Positions 8,942 to 18,292 of a stretch of DNA of 64,000 nt are shown one piece after another. Position numbers and translations under genes: made by a program. Below the pieces are notes generated by a model, which worked only from the letters and a program-made list of their open reading frames with translations, had not been told where the DNA came from and searched no databases. Source of the stretch: Acidimicrobiia bacterium (lineage in GTDB: Bacteria > Actinomycetota > Acidimicrobiia > Acidimicrobiales > Aldehydirespiratoraceae); the NCBI GenBank assembly GCA_022828135.1, contig JAJEJB010000015.1:17484-81483 (forward strand), given 5' to 3'. How positions within the stretch are numbered: position 1 is the first letter of the stretch; the number at the start of each line of letters is the position of its first letter.

Positions 8942-10307
8942 TCGCGGCTCGCAGACCCTGGGCCTCGATGAGGCGCACCAGATCGGGGGGTTGGTGCTGT
9001 AGGGCGTCGAAAGCGTCCAAGTCGGCGCGGGCCGCGGCGGCGTCGCCCTGCTGCCAGCGGGCCAGAGCCCGGTACACCAGAGCCCCGGCGTTGGCCGGGT
9101 CGGCCGCGAGAGCCTCGTCGAGGTAGCCGACACCCAGTTCGGCCAGTTGGGCGTCGCCGCTTCGGACCAGCAGCCAGCCCCGGCCGGCCAGAGCCTCGGG
9201 CTCGCCGGGCTGCGAGGCCAGCACCCAATCAACGAGTTGCACCGCTTCGAGCAGTTCGCCCCGGGTCGCCAGAGCCTCGGCCGCGGCCAGCGCCTCGGCC
9301 ACCGTGAGGGCCGTCTCGGCAAAGGCGGGGCGGTCCTCTGCGGGACCCAGGCCCGACACCGCCTGCAGCGCGGTCTCGTCTCGGGCCGCCGCCACCCTCT
9401 CGCGTACTTGTAGCTGGGCCAGCAGTTCCTCGGCATAGGGGGGCGGGTCCAGAGAGTCGAACACGGCCAGTTCCGACGCCGCGCCGGATCCGTCCCCCTG
9501 GTCCAGAGCCACGATGGCCCGGAACAGCCGGGCGTCGGGGTAGGCGGGGTCCACCGCAATGGCGTCGTCGAGATACTCCACCGCGGTGTCCAGATCGCCG
9601 CGGCGGGAGGTGAGCCAGCCCCGGTAGGTGAGGGCCTCCGCATTGGAGGGCTGGAGCTCGAGAGCTTCGTCGTAAGCGGCGATGGCTCCCTCCATGTCGC
9701 CTTCGCCCAACCGCCGCTGGGCCTCGAAGATCAGCTCGCGGGTAGTGACACGTATCTCGCCGGTGATGGAGCCCTCGGTGCTGCGGCTGCCCGACGAACG
9801 GGCCACGAGCAGGCCCGCCGCACCCGCCACGACCACGACGGCGACCGTCCACACCGCCGCGTTGCGCCAACGCCGCCGCCGCACCGCCGTCGGCGGCTGG
9901 GGCGTGTCGTGGGCCGGACGCCGGTCTGATCGCAGCATCCCCACCACCACGGCCGCGATGCCGCCGCCGGCGAGGACAGGAAGGATCCACACCAGGCTGG
10001 TGATGCCCGACCCCGAGGGGTTGTAGTCGATGTCGACGTCGTAGGCGGCCACCAGCTGATCCCGGATGTAGGCGTCGCTGCGGCCCTCGTCCACCCACAC
10101 CGCGACCTGTCGCCGGATCTCGCGGGCCACCGGCACGTCGCTCTCGGCCACCGACTGGCCCGCACACACGGGACAGGCGAAGTCCTCGGCCAGAGCTCGG
10201 ACCCGGTCGGCGTTGGTCCTGGGAGGTCCCTCGTCCAGCGCGCCGTACACGAACGCCCCCGCGGCGATCACGACGGCCGCGATCCAGCTCGCGGTTCGCC
10301 AGCTCAT
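8931..10307 (-). CDS. ccmH: Cytochrome c maturation CcmH/CcmI fusion
   Basis: A 458-residue membrane protein joining two System I functions. Residues 1-130 are CcmH-like: an N-terminal membrane helix, the redox pair in FACPVCAGQS (Cys 45 and 48) and a second helix at about 105-128. After a third helix (about 147-170) comes a TPR region with repeats such as DEALELQPSNAEALTYRGW and LDEALAADPANAGALVYRAL, as in CcmI, which presents apocytochrome to the haem lyase. The gene is the last of the ccm operon and its ATG overlaps the ccmG stop. A CcmH-CcmI fusion is reported in some lineages, so this is not unique. Confidence 0.85.
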   Translation of the reverse strand: MSWRTASWIAAVVIAAGAFVYGALDEGPPRTNADRVRALAEDFACPVCAGQSVAESDVPVAREIRRQVAVWVDEGRSDAYIRDQLVAAYDVDIDYNPSGSGITSLVWILPVLAGGGIAAVVVGMLRSDRRPAHDTPQPPTAVRRRRWRNAAVWTVAVVVVAGAAGLLVARSSGSRSTEGSITGEIRVTTRELIFEAQRRLGEGDMEGAIAAYDEALELQPSNAEALTYRGWLTSRRGDLDTAVEYLDDAIAVDPAYPDARLFRAIVALDQGDGSGAASELAVFDSLDPPPYAEELLAQLQVRERVAAARDETALQAVSGLGPAEDRPAFAETALTVAEALAAAEALATRGELLEAVQLVDWVLASQPGEPEALAGRGWLLVRSGDAQLAELGVGYLDEALAADPANAGALVYRALARWQQGDAAAARADLDAFDALQHQPPDLVRLIEAQGLRAAISG

Positions 10308-10855
10308 GACGGCGCCGAGAGCTGATCGATCACGTCATCGATGCCGTCGGCGGTGACCCCGCCCAACTGCTTCCAGACCACCACTCCCGACGGAGCCACG
10401 AGGTAGGACTCGGGCACGCCGGTCACGCCGTAGGCCACGGCCGCCTGTCTCGCGCCGGTGGCCACCACGGGCCAGTCACCGCCATGGGCCGCGAAGAACT
10501 CCCGCACGTTCTCGACGCTGTCGTCGAACACCACCGACACGATCCGGGCGTCGCCGGCTGCCGAGTGACGCTCGTCGAAGTCGACGAGTTCGGGATGCTC
10601 CATGATGCAGGGCACGCAGGTGCTCTGGAAGAAGTTGACGACAACCCACCGGCCACGCCAGTCGTCGAGATCGAAGGGCTCACCCGCCACCGTCGTCCCG
10701 ACCACCGCGGGCGCCAAGCCTCCCAGGATGGGGCTGGACGCCTTGCGCTCGAACGCAGAGTCCCGGGTGGCCAGCACCACGACCAGCAGCGCGGCCGCGG
10801 CCGCCACCGGCAGCGCGATCCAGAGCGACCGCCGGCGCCGGCCACCGCTGTTCAT
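10304..10855 (-). CDS. ccmG: CcmG-type thiol:disulfide oxidoreductase
   Basis: A 183-residue thioredoxin-fold protein with one N-terminal membrane helix (residues 11-30) after an Arg-rich n-region, so the catalytic domain is outside the membrane. The active site is STCVPC (Cys 80 and 83), and GVTGVPESYLV contains the cis-proline. It keeps apocytochrome haem-binding cysteines reduced. The start is the ATG that overlaps the ccmF stop (ATGA); a much longer frame upstream is only the shadow of ccmF. Confidence 0.9.
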   Translation of the reverse strand: MNSGGRRRRSLWIALPVAAAAALLVVVLATRDSAFERKASSPILGGLAPAVVGTTVAGEPFDLDDWRGRWVVVNFFQSTCVPCIMEHPELVDFDERHSAAGDARIVSVVFDDSVENVREFFAAHGGDWPVVATGARQAAVAYGVTGVPESYLVAPSGVVVWKQLGGVTADGIDDVIDQLSAPS

Positions 10856-12816
10856 GCCGGCGCCTCCGATGCGGCTGCCTCTACGGGCTGTCGGCGCCCT
10901 GGTCGGGAGGGCAGCAACGACAAGGCCGTCCCGAGAGCCATCACGATCCCGCCCAGCCACAGCCACACCACCAGCGGCTGCACCGTGACCCGCAGGATCA
11001 CCCGGTCCGCGCCGGCCTCTTCGGGGAACTGCAGCACCGACAGGGCCACGTCGTCGCGCAGCGTGGACCGCACCGACGGGATCCCGATCGTCTGGGACGC
11101 GAACGGGTAGGTGGCGATGGCCGGCCCGTACGTCTTGGCGTCGTCGACCCGCACGAAGGCGACCCGCTCGGTGCGGTTCTCGTGGGCGACGACCGCCGAG
11201 CCCACGTAGACGATCTCGTGTCCCGCGAACGCGGCCGGCTGGCCGGCCTCCAGATCGAACTCGGCCTGGCGCACATAGGACTGGCTGGCCGCGAAGGCCA
11301 CCGCCACCAGCACTACACCCAAGTGCACGATCATGCCGCCGTTGGTCCGTCCGACCAGGCCCCGCCACCGGTGGCGGCGCACGGCCAGGAGGATCTGGCG
11401 CAGCGCGGCGCCGCCGGCGAAGCCGCCCAGGCCGAAGGCCAGCAGCGGCGCCCATCCCCGGGCCCCGGCCACCACCGAGAACACCAGCGCGCCAGCCGCG
11501 ATCCACATGGGCACTACCAGCCGCCGGGCCAGCAGTCCCGTCGGCGGACGGCCCGACTCGGAGCCCCACGGCAGCATGGGCGCCACCGCCATCAACAGCA
11601 GCAGCGCGAAACCGACGGGACGGGTCATCCGGTCGAAGTACGGGTTGCCCACCGAGATGGTGCGACCGTCGAAGGCCTCCACCAGCAGCGGGAACACGGT
11701 GCCGAGCAGCACCACGAACGCGAAGGCGGCGAACAGGGCGTTGTTGGCCAGGAACGCCCCCTCACGCGACATCGGTGCGGCGATCCGGCCCGGCGTGCGC
11801 AGCTGGTCGCCCCGCCAGGCGATGAGCGCCAGCGACACGGCCACGATGACCGCGAAGAACACGAGGATCGCCGGGCCGATGCCCGACTCGGTGAAGGAGT
11901 GCACCGAAGCCAGCACACCCGAGCGGGTGAGGAAGGTACCCAGAATCGTCAGCGAGAAGGTGGCGATCACCAGCGACAGGTTCCAGACCCGCAGCATGCC
12001 CCGCCGCTCCTGCACCATCACCGAGTGCAGGTACGCGGTGCCGGTCAGCCACGGCAGGAACGAGGCGTTCTCCACCGGATCCCAGGCCCAGTACCCGCCC
12101 CAGCCCAGGGTCTCGTAGCTCCACCAGGCGCCGAGCACGATGCCGAAGGTCAGGAAGCCCCAGGCGGCCACGGTCCAGCGCCGGGTGGCGGCCAACCATC
12201 CCTCCCCGAGCCGTCCGGTGGCCAGCGCGGCCACCGCGAAGGCGAAGGGCACGGTGAAGCCCACGTAGCCGAGGTACAGGATCGGCGGGTGGAACGCCAT
12301 GAGGATGTGGTTCTGCAGCAGCGGGTTGGGTCCGGGGCCGTCGTAGCCGGCTGGGACGTCGACCGAGATGAAGGGATCGGCCGGCCCGACCATGAGCGCG
12401 AAGAAGAAGGCGCTGACCGCGAACATCACCAGCGTCGCCCACGCCAGCATCGGATCGTCGCCCCGGGCGCGGAACTTCAACGCCACTGCCACCGCGTAGC
12501 CGCACAGCACCAGCGCCCACAGCAGGATCGACCCCTCCAGCGCCGACCACAGGGTGGCCACGTTGAACACCGGGGGCGTGGTGGACGAGCCGTTGTCGGC
12601 CACGAACTTCACCGTGAAGTCCCGGGTGATGAGGGCCCGCTCCATCACCACCACCGCGACCACCGCCGCGGCCGCCATACCGAAGGTGAGCTGGCGGGCG
12701 TAGCGGCCCCAGGACCGCAGGTGCCCGGTGAGGCCAAGCCCGGTGACGACCAGGCCCATCAGGGCCGCGCCCAGCCCCGCGGCGACGGCCGCCGAGCCGA
12801 GCGCCACGTTGCTCAC
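10852..12816 (-). CDS. ccmF: Haem lyase subunit CcmF
   Basis: A 654-residue polytopic membrane protein. The tryptophan-rich WWD haem-handling motif reads WGGYWAWDPVEN at residues 239-250. Conserved histidines in HPPILYLG and VHSFTES surround it. CcmF transfers haem from CcmE to apocytochrome c. The GTG start overlaps the ccmE stop and the stop overlaps ccmG. The length is typical of the family. Confidence 0.93.
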   Translation of the reverse strand: MSNVALGSAAVAAGLGAALMGLVVTGLGLTGHLRSWGRYARQLTFGMAAAAVVAVVVMERALITRDFTVKFVADNGSSTTPPVFNVATLWSALEGSILLWALVLCGYAVAVALKFRARGDDPMLAWATLVMFAVSAFFFALMVGPADPFISVDVPAGYDGPGPNPLLQNHILMAFHPPILYLGYVGFTVPFAFAVAALATGRLGEGWLAATRRWTVAAWGFLTFGIVLGAWWSYETLGWGGYWAWDPVENASFLPWLTGTAYLHSVMVQERRGMLRVWNLSLVIATFSLTILGTFLTRSGVLASVHSFTESGIGPAILVFFAVIVAVSLALIAWRGDQLRTPGRIAAPMSREGAFLANNALFAAFAFVVLLGTVFPLLVEAFDGRTISVGNPYFDRMTRPVGFALLLLMAVAPMLPWGSESGRPPTGLLARRLVVPMWIAAGALVFSVVAGARGWAPLLAFGLGGFAGGAALRQILLAVRRHRWRGLVGRTNGGMIVHLGVVLVAVAFAASQSYVRQAEFDLEAGQPAAFAGHEIVYVGSAVVAHENRTERVAFVRVDDAKTYGPAIATYPFASQTIGIPSVRSTLRDDVALSVLQFPEEAGADRVILRVTVQPLVVWLWLGGIVMALGTALSLLPSRPGRRQPVEAAASEAPA

Positions 12817-13385
12817 GGTTCCGATGGCTCCCAGAGCGGGGAACGACCGACGCCCTCGTCGGCCTCGGTGATGCGCTCGTCGTAGTCGTCGCGGTTGCGG
12901 TAGTCGTTGTCGTGCTTCACCAGCATCCGGTCCGAAGCGAAGTGCCAGCCGTCCGTGGCCGCCCGCGGGCCCGGGCTGGGACCTTGCCGCCAGGCCCCTT
13001 CGAGCACCACCGGCACGCCGGGCTGGAAAAGCTCAGGCGGGTCGCCGGTGTGGACGACGTCCACCACCGCCCCGTCGAAGCCGACGGGGAAGGCCAGCAC
13101 CGGCCGGTCGTCCCAGAAGGCATGCACCGCATGGTCCAACGGTGTTCCCTGAAGGCGGAAGCGCTGCGAAGCCAACTCGTCGCGCCGCTCCACCGCCTCG
13201 TCGGCGTTGTAGAAGAACAGCGCGGCGTCGCCGAGCAGGTTCGACACGAGCAGCGCCACTCCCCCGACCACGGCCACGATCACCAGCGCCGCGATCCAGC
13301 GTCTAGTCCGCGTGGAGCGTTGAACGGGCCGCGGGGCTAAGGGCGCGAGTTCTGCCTCGGCGGCGCCTGCCGACGTCTCATCCAT
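12813..13385 (-). CDS. ccmE: Haem chaperone CcmE
   Basis: A 190-residue protein with a long cytoplasmic N-terminus (about 28 residues), one membrane helix (30-50) and an OB-fold domain. The covalent haem-binding histidine is His 158 in LVKHDNDY, with Tyr 162 as the usual partner, so this is the histidine type of CcmE rather than the cysteine variant. It carries haem from CcmC to CcmF. It lies 6 nt after ccmD and overlaps ccmF by 4 nt. Confidence 0.9.
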   Translation of the reverse strand: MDETSAGAAEAELAPLAPRPVQRSTRTRRWIAALVIVAVVGGVALLVSNLLGDAALFFYNADEAVERRDELASQRFRLQGTPLDHAVHAFWDDRPVLAFPVGFDGAVVDVVHTGDPPELFQPGVPVVLEGAWRQGPSPGPRAATDGWHFASDRMLVKHDNDYRNRDDYDERITEADEGVGRSPLWEPSEP

Positions 13386-13391
13386 GGCCGG

Positions 13392-13529
13392 TCACTCGCC
13401 TTTGTCGCCGGTCCGGGCGCGAGCCCGCCGCAGCAGCCGCCGGCCGCGCACCATCAGGCTGGCCGCGTAGATGCCGACCGCGGCCAGCGTGACGCCCCAG
13501 GCGCCGAGCACGTAGCCGGCCTGGCTCAC
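13392..13529 (-). CDS. ccmD: Small membrane protein CcmD
   Basis: A 45-residue protein starting VSQAGYVLGAW, with one membrane helix (about residues 5-27) followed by a strongly basic tail (RGRRLLRRARART). This is the size, topology and position of CcmD, which helps release holo-CcmE from CcmABC. The GTG start overlaps the ccmC stop codon (GTGA). Confidence 0.8.
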   Translation of the reverse strand: MSQAGYVLGAWGVTLAAVGIYAASLMVRGRRLLRRARARTGDKGE

Positions 13530-14305
13530 CGGCCGGCCTCGGCGCGCCGAGCCGCTAGCGCATCGTCGAGGTCGCGGGCCCGAAGCTGCCGCTCCAGCCA
13601 GCCGATGCGGAAACGGTGCATCATCATCCAGAGAATCGCCATCGCGGCCACGACGAAGGCCAGGAACAGAGTGAACAGGGTGAGGTCCTCGAGCTTGCCG
13701 TCTGTCAGGGAGGACTGCTGGTGAAGGGTGCGGTTGGCCCACCAGTTCACCGACCGGTTCACGATGGGAATGTTGACCCCGCCGACCAGCCCGACCACCG
13801 CGGCCCGGGTGGCCACCGAGTCCGCATCGCCGCCGAGGGCCCGAACCGACAGGTAGCCGACCATGACCAGGAACAGGATCAGGGCGGTGACGAGACGCAC
13901 GTCGCCCCACTCCCAGTAGGTCCCCCAGGTGGGGCGGCCCCAGAGCATTCCCGTGACCAGCATCAGACCGCAGAGCAGGACCCCGACCTCGGCACCCGCG
14001 TGGGCGGTGATGTCCCACCACACCGACCGGCGCCACAGCCACATCACCGAGCCCAACGCGGTAACGCCGAGGGCGGTGTAGGCGCCGAGAGCCGACGGCA
14101 CGTGCACGAAGATGATGCGCACCGAGTCGCCCTGCACATCGTCGGCCGGCGCAGCCAGAAGGCCCAGAACGGCCACGCCGGCCAGGCCGATCAGGGTGAC
14201 CAGCCCCAGCCAGAACGTGAAGCGCGATCCAGTGCGAGCGGGACCGCCGAGATAGGAGGCGATCAGCGGCTCGGACGGCGCGCTCTCAGGCTCCGGGGAC
14301 GTCAT
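13526..14305 (-). CDS. ccmC: Haem exporter/delivery protein CcmC
   Basis: A 259-residue protein with six predicted membrane helices and the WWD motif WGRPTWGTYWEWGD at residues 122-135. His 68 in IFVHVPSA is a conserved haem ligand. CcmC loads haem onto CcmE. It overlaps ccmB upstream and ccmD downstream by 4 nt each. Confidence 0.92.
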   Translation of the reverse strand: MTSPEPESAPSEPLIASYLGGPARTGSRFTFWLGLVTLIGLAGVAVLGLLAAPADDVQGDSVRIIFVHVPSALGAYTALGVTALGSVMWLWRRSVWWDITAHAGAEVGVLLCGLMLVTGMLWGRPTWGTYWEWGDVRLVTALILFLVMVGYLSVRALGGDADSVATRAAVVGLVGGVNIPIVNRSVNWWANRTLHQQSSLTDGKLEDLTLFTLFLAFVVAAMAILWMMMHRFRIGWLERQLRARDLDDALAARRAEAGR

Positions 14306-14997
14306 GTGTCCTCCAGCAGCAGGCCGTAGACGACCGCGCCCAGCACCGCGTTCACCGCCGCGAAGCCGGCCAGCAGGCCGACCCAGGACCAGCCGTCCAC
14401 CGCGACGGTGCCGAACCCGTCGGCGAAGGCCCGGGTCGCCGCGATCAGCACGGGCGCCGACACTGGAAGCAGCAGGATCGGCAGGACCGTCTGATGGGCT
14501 CGCACTCCGGCTACCACAGCACCGAGAAGGCTACCGGCGGTGGCCAGGCCCACCGTCGCAGCGACGCAGGTTGCCACCACCAACGGGAGCGACTCGATTT
14601 CCGCGTCGTACAGCAGCACCACGCCCGGCACCAGCAGCACCTCCACGATCAGCAACTGCACGGCCACCGCCGCGGCCTTGCCCGCGAACGCGGCGGCCGG
14701 GGCCATCCCGCTGAGGAGCAGCATCCGGCGGGCCCCGTCGGTGGACTCCACGGCCACCGACCGCTGCACGGCCACCACGGTGGCGAACAGCACCGTCATC
14801 CACAGCAGCCCCGGCGTGGCCAGCCGCAGCGTGGGCCGGTTGGCGTCGAGAGCAAACCCGAACAGCACCAGCACGAGCACCGCGAACGGCAGCACCTGGC
14901 CCAGCGCGGTGCGGGCCCGCCACTCGATGCGCAGGTCCTTGGACGCCACGAGGACGGCGTCGCCCGCGAACAGGCTCAACCCGCGCCAGGCGGTCAC
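14302..14997 (-). CDS. ccmB: CcmB, ABC transporter permease for haem maturation
   Basis: A 231-residue protein with about six membrane helices. The N-terminal pattern SKDLRIEWRART and the helix containing LLWMTVLFATVVAVQRS are typical of CcmB. With CcmA it forms the ATP-driven complex that releases haem-loaded CcmE. It overlaps both neighbours by 4 nt. Confidence 0.9.
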   Translation of the reverse strand: MTAWRGLSLFAGDAVLVASKDLRIEWRARTALGQVLPFAVLVLVLFGFALDANRPTLRLATPGLLWMTVLFATVVAVQRSVAVESTDGARRMLLLSGMAPAAAFAGKAAAVAVQLLIVEVLLVPGVVLLYDAEIESLPLVVATCVAATVGLATAGSLLGAVVAGVRAHQTVLPILLLPVSAPVLIAATRAFADGFGTVAVDGWSWVGLLAGFAAVNAVLGAVVYGLLLEDT

Positions 14998-15641
14998 GGC
15001 TCAAGCCCCTCCGCCAGCGTGCCGCCCGCCATCGTCACCGTGCGAGTAGCGAGATCGCCGGCCGGTCCGGTTTCGTGGGAAGCCAATACGACGGCGGCAC
15101 CGGCTGCGGCCGCAGCCGAAACGACACCGTCCACGATCTCGCGGCCTTCGGAGTCGAGTCCGGCGTGGGGCTCGTCGAGCAGCCACAGCTCCGGGCGGCG
15201 CACCACGATCGCGGCCAGCGCCACACGACGGCGCTGCCCCGCCGACAGCCGATCGGTGGGGACGTCACGCAGCCGCGTGGGCAGCCCGAGACGCTCGAGC
15301 GCGCCCGGCACGTCGGCCTCGTCGACCCTGGACGCCCGAGCCCACACCTGCAGGTTCTCGGCTGCGGTCAACTCGCCGTAGAGGGCGGTGTCATGGCCGA
15401 GCAGACCCACCCGGCGGCGCACCGCGGCCCGGTCGTCACCCAAGTCGCAGCCCAGCACGTCGCCGTGCCCCTCCGACAGTCGCAACAGGCCGGCGCACAG
15501 GTGCAGCAGGGTGGACTTGCCCGCGCCGTTGGGGCCCCGCACGAGGACCACCTCCCCGCGCTCGACCTCCAGGTCGACCCCGGCCAGCGCCGGAAAGCTC
15601 CCCAGCAGCACGACCGCATCGCGCAGACGAACGGCGGTCAC
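14994..15641 (-). CDS. ccmA: CcmA, ABC transporter ATPase
   Basis: A 215-residue ABC ATPase with Walker A GPNGAGKST, a signature LSAGQRRR and Walker B LWLLDEPHAGLD, then the switch histidine in LASHET. It powers the CcmAB complex. It is the first gene of the ccm operon and starts with GTG. No Shine-Dalgarno sequence or TANNNT element is evident right before it, so the promoter lies somewhere in the 90-nt gap before the SDR gene. Confidence 0.92.
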   Translation of the reverse strand: MTAVRLRDAVVLLGSFPALAGVDLEVERGEVVLVRGPNGAGKSTLLHLCAGLLRLSEGHGDVLGCDLGDDRAAVRRRVGLLGHDTALYGELTAAENLQVWARASRVDEADVPGALERLGLPTRLRDVPTDRLSAGQRRRVALAAIVVRRPELWLLDEPHAGLDSEGREIVDGVVSAAAAAGAAVVLASHETGPAGDLATRTVTMAGGTLAEGLEP

Positions 15642-15731
15642 GATGTCGTCCGGCGACTGAAGGTGCGCTTCGGGACCTGAGCCATCCCCCCAGCGTAAGA
15701 GGCCGAGCGGGTCAGGCTCGTCGTCGCCCAG

Positions 15732-16523
15732 CTAGGCGACCGGGTAGAAGTGCCCGGCGTTGACCACGAGCGTCTGGCCGGTGATCATGCGAGCCCGCTC
15801 CGACGCCATGAACACCACCGCTTCGGCCACGTCGGAGTCGGTGGGCATCTCCCGCAGGGCCATTCCCTGGGCGATCTCGTGCTTGACCTCCTCGACGGTG
15901 ATGCCCCTCGTGCCGGCCTGCCACTCGCAGTAGAGCTTGACGTTGGGCCCCCACATCCAGCTCGGAACCACCGTGTTGACCCTGATCCCCGAAGGACCGA
16001 GCTCCGCCGACAGGTCGCGTGCCAGCGACAGCAGCGCCGACTTGGCCGCCCCGTACGGGCTCTGGGGGAACTCCGCCACCGGCCTCATCGAGGCCTGTGA
16101 TCCGATCAGCACCACCGACCCCCCACCGGCCGCTACGAAGTGGGGCTCGACCGCTCGCACCACGTGAACCGCGCCGAGCACGTTGACGGTGAGATTGAGT
16201 TCCCAGTCCTCGTCCGTGGTCCGGTGCCACGCGCCCTTCTGGGTGTCGAGGGCGGCCACATTTACCACTGCGTGCAGCGCCCCGAACCGCTCGGCGGCGG
16301 CGTCGGCCGCGGCGGTGCAGTCCTCCTGGCTGGTCACGTCACCCGCGCAGGCCACCACCCGCTCGCCGGTGGGATCAAGCTCGGCCGCGGCCTCGGCCAA
16401 GCGCTCGGCGTTGCGGGCCATCACCGCCACGTTGGCGCCGTCGCGGAGGGCCAGTCGGGCGCAACTGGCGCCGAGCCCGGGGCCGACACCCACCACCATT
16501 ACGGTTCGTCCTTCGAGGATCAT
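15732..16523 (-). CDS. SDR-family oxidoreductase
   Basis: A 263-residue short-chain dehydrogenase/reductase. The nucleotide-binding glycine motif reads GVGPGLGA at residues 12-19 and the catalytic Tyr-Lys pair is in SPYGAAKSA, preceded by the serine in LIGSQASM. The segment normally NNAG reads NVAA. The C-terminus ends ITGQTLVVNAGH, typical of the family. The preceding open frame is longer, but the ATG beginning MILEGRTVMVVG gives the normal family N-terminus. The substrate is unknown. Confidence 0.82.
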   Translation of the reverse strand: MILEGRTVMVVGVGPGLGASCARLALRDGANVAVMARNAERLAEAAAELDPTGERVVACAGDVTSQEDCTAAADAAAERFGALHAVVNVAALDTQKGAWHRTTDEDWELNLTVNVLGAVHVVRAVEPHFVAAGGGSVVLIGSQASMRPVAEFPQSPYGAAKSALLSLARDLSAELGPSGIRVNTVVPSWMWGPNVKLYCEWQAGTRGITVEEVKHEIAQGMALREMPTDSDVAEAVVFMASERARMITGQTLVVNAGHFYPVA

Positions 16524-16579
16524 GGCTCCAGTCTCTACCGCTATCGAGCCGCTGCCAACGAAGCCGGCGGGATCAGCGT

Positions 16580-18190
16580 CTAGGCGGGAAGCGGCTGCCA
16601 GCGAAGCGGGCGGTCCTCCAAGGCGCAGGCGGCGTCGAGTTCGGCGCCCGGTTCGACCAGGAAGTCGGCGACGATCCGGTCGACGCAGCTGTCGTAGCCC
16701 CAGGCCCAGATGCCGTGGCCCCGGGTGCGGCTCACTATGCGCGTGCTGTTGGGAAGATGCTCCGCGGCTTGCTCGGCGAGCCTCGGAGGCGTGATCGGGT
16801 CGAACCACCCAGAGATCAACAGCACCGGCAGATCGCTCTGCACGGGTTCCGACGGCAACGGCGACGCTGCGATTCCCCACGGCTCGCACTGCTTGGACAG
16901 GCCCTCCCCCACTACTGCCGCGGCGAAAGCGGTCATCGCGGCGGGCGGTCCCGAGGCATGCGGTAGTTGCTCGGCACATGCCACCGATGCGAACGTCGAC
17001 GGAGCGCCGGAGTGGAACTGCGTGGAGGCCGACTCGACGCCTATCAGGGCCACCAGCTTGGGCGCAGTGACAAGGTCGAATTCCTCCACCCGATCAGGAT
17101 CGGGCGGTCGCTCCAGCCCCGCCAGCAGTCCGGGGACGAGGGTCGCGGTGAACTCGTTGTAGAGCATCTGGAACACGGCCCCGGCGACGGCGTCGCCGTT
17201 GATCAACGCGTCAATCGGCTCCATCATTGTTGTCTCGTCCCCGGCCAGGTTCACCACCACCGGGTCCGCGTTGAAGCGATAGATCAATTTCGCGAGCAGG
17301 CCCGCCATGGTGGCGATCTGCCCGTCGGTGGCGTCGGCCAGGATGGCCGAACAGACCGGGTCGCCGCTGCACTCGATGTCGAGCTCGCGGACCACCCGCT
17401 CAGCACCCTCGGCGATTGCGCCGTCAACGTCGAGGTTCGCGGGGTACACGCCATCGAGCACCGCACCGGCCAGCCCGGCCGGGGCGTCCCTCAGCACTTC
17501 CAGGCCGATCGTCGTCCCATAGCTCACGCCATAGAGGAGCCACCGATCATGGCCCAGCGCCGCCATGACATCGATGACATCGGCTGCGTGGGCCGCGGTG
17601 GTGATGCTGGCGAAGACCGGGTCTTCCTTCAAGCGGTGGGAGCACTGGCCGGCTGCCCCCGAAGCGATGGCTTCTGCCCTCTCGCTGGTCGCCTCAACCA
17701 TGGCCACCAGCGACCTGAGCAGTTCGGGGCACCAGGAGTTGAAGCTGCCGAATCCGACACCCCGCTGGTCGATGAGAACCTGAGCGTACGGACGGCTCGC
17801 CAACACCAGGGCCAGATCGCTGCTGGCCCCGCCGGGGCCTCCCTGTAGCACAGCAAGCGGTTGAAGCGACTCGTCGCCGGTTCCGGGACGGATGATCGCA
17901 CTCACGCCCGTGATGCCCGCGGCCGGGTCGGCACGATCAATCGGGACGATCACCCAGATGCACCGGAGGCCCGCTCCGGCCATGTGCACGGGGCAGTCCT
18001 GTTCGACAACGTCGCCGGGTTCGCCGCTGACGTGCTCGGACGAGTCGGGGTAGCTGATCTCAACGAGGTCGTATGCGCCCCCCACTTCAGTGTGCGTGGG
18101 TGGGCTGGGCGGGCTGGACGTACTCGAACAGGCGACCGCCACCACGGCTGTCACCACTAGCGCCGCCACGGCGGTCAATGTCTTGTTCAC
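16580..18190 (-). CDS. Secreted alpha/beta hydrolase, tripeptidyl aminopeptidase-like lipoprotein
   Basis: A peptidase-like S33 alpha/beta hydrolase of about 536 residues. The nucleophile serine lies in YGVSYGT, the oxyanion region in QGGPGG, and the aspartate and histidine in SGWFDPITP and TRGHGIWA. This order matches the TAP/SCO7095 type of exported aminopeptidases. From the GTG chosen here, a signal peptide ends in VAVAC (Cys 21), a lipobox. The open frame extends 18 codons further, but those residues are charged and would not suit a signal peptide. The start remains uncertain. Confidence 0.75.
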   Translation of the reverse strand: MNKTLTAVAALVVTAVVAVACSSTSSPPSPPTHTEVGGAYDLVEISYPDSSEHVSGEPGDVVEQDCPVHMAGAGLRCIWVIVPIDRADPAAGITGVSAIIRPGTGDESLQPLAVLQGGPGGASSDLALVLASRPYAQVLIDQRGVGFGSFNSWCPELLRSLVAMVEATSERAEAIASGAAGQCSHRLKEDPVFASITTAAHAADVIDVMAALGHDRWLLYGVSYGTTIGLEVLRDAPAGLAGAVLDGVYPANLDVDGAIAEGAERVVRELDIECSGDPVCSAILADATDGQIATMAGLLAKLIYRFNADPVVVNLAGDETTMMEPIDALINGDAVAGAVFQMLYNEFTATLVPGLLAGLERPPDPDRVEEFDLVTAPKLVALIGVESASTQFHSGAPSTFASVACAEQLPHASGPPAAMTAFAAAVVGEGLSKQCEPWGIAASPLPSEPVQSDLPVLLISGWFDPITPPRLAEQAAEHLPNSTRIVSRTRGHGIWAWGYDSCVDRIVADFLVEPGAELDAACALEDRPLRWQPLPA

Positions 18191-18292
18191 GACCTCTGAA
18201 CTCTTGTTCTTGACCTCAGACACGAATTCTGCGTCCTGCTGCACGGCACGAGCCGGGCGTCCGGTCAGGATCGTTGCACACCGTAGCGCGAC

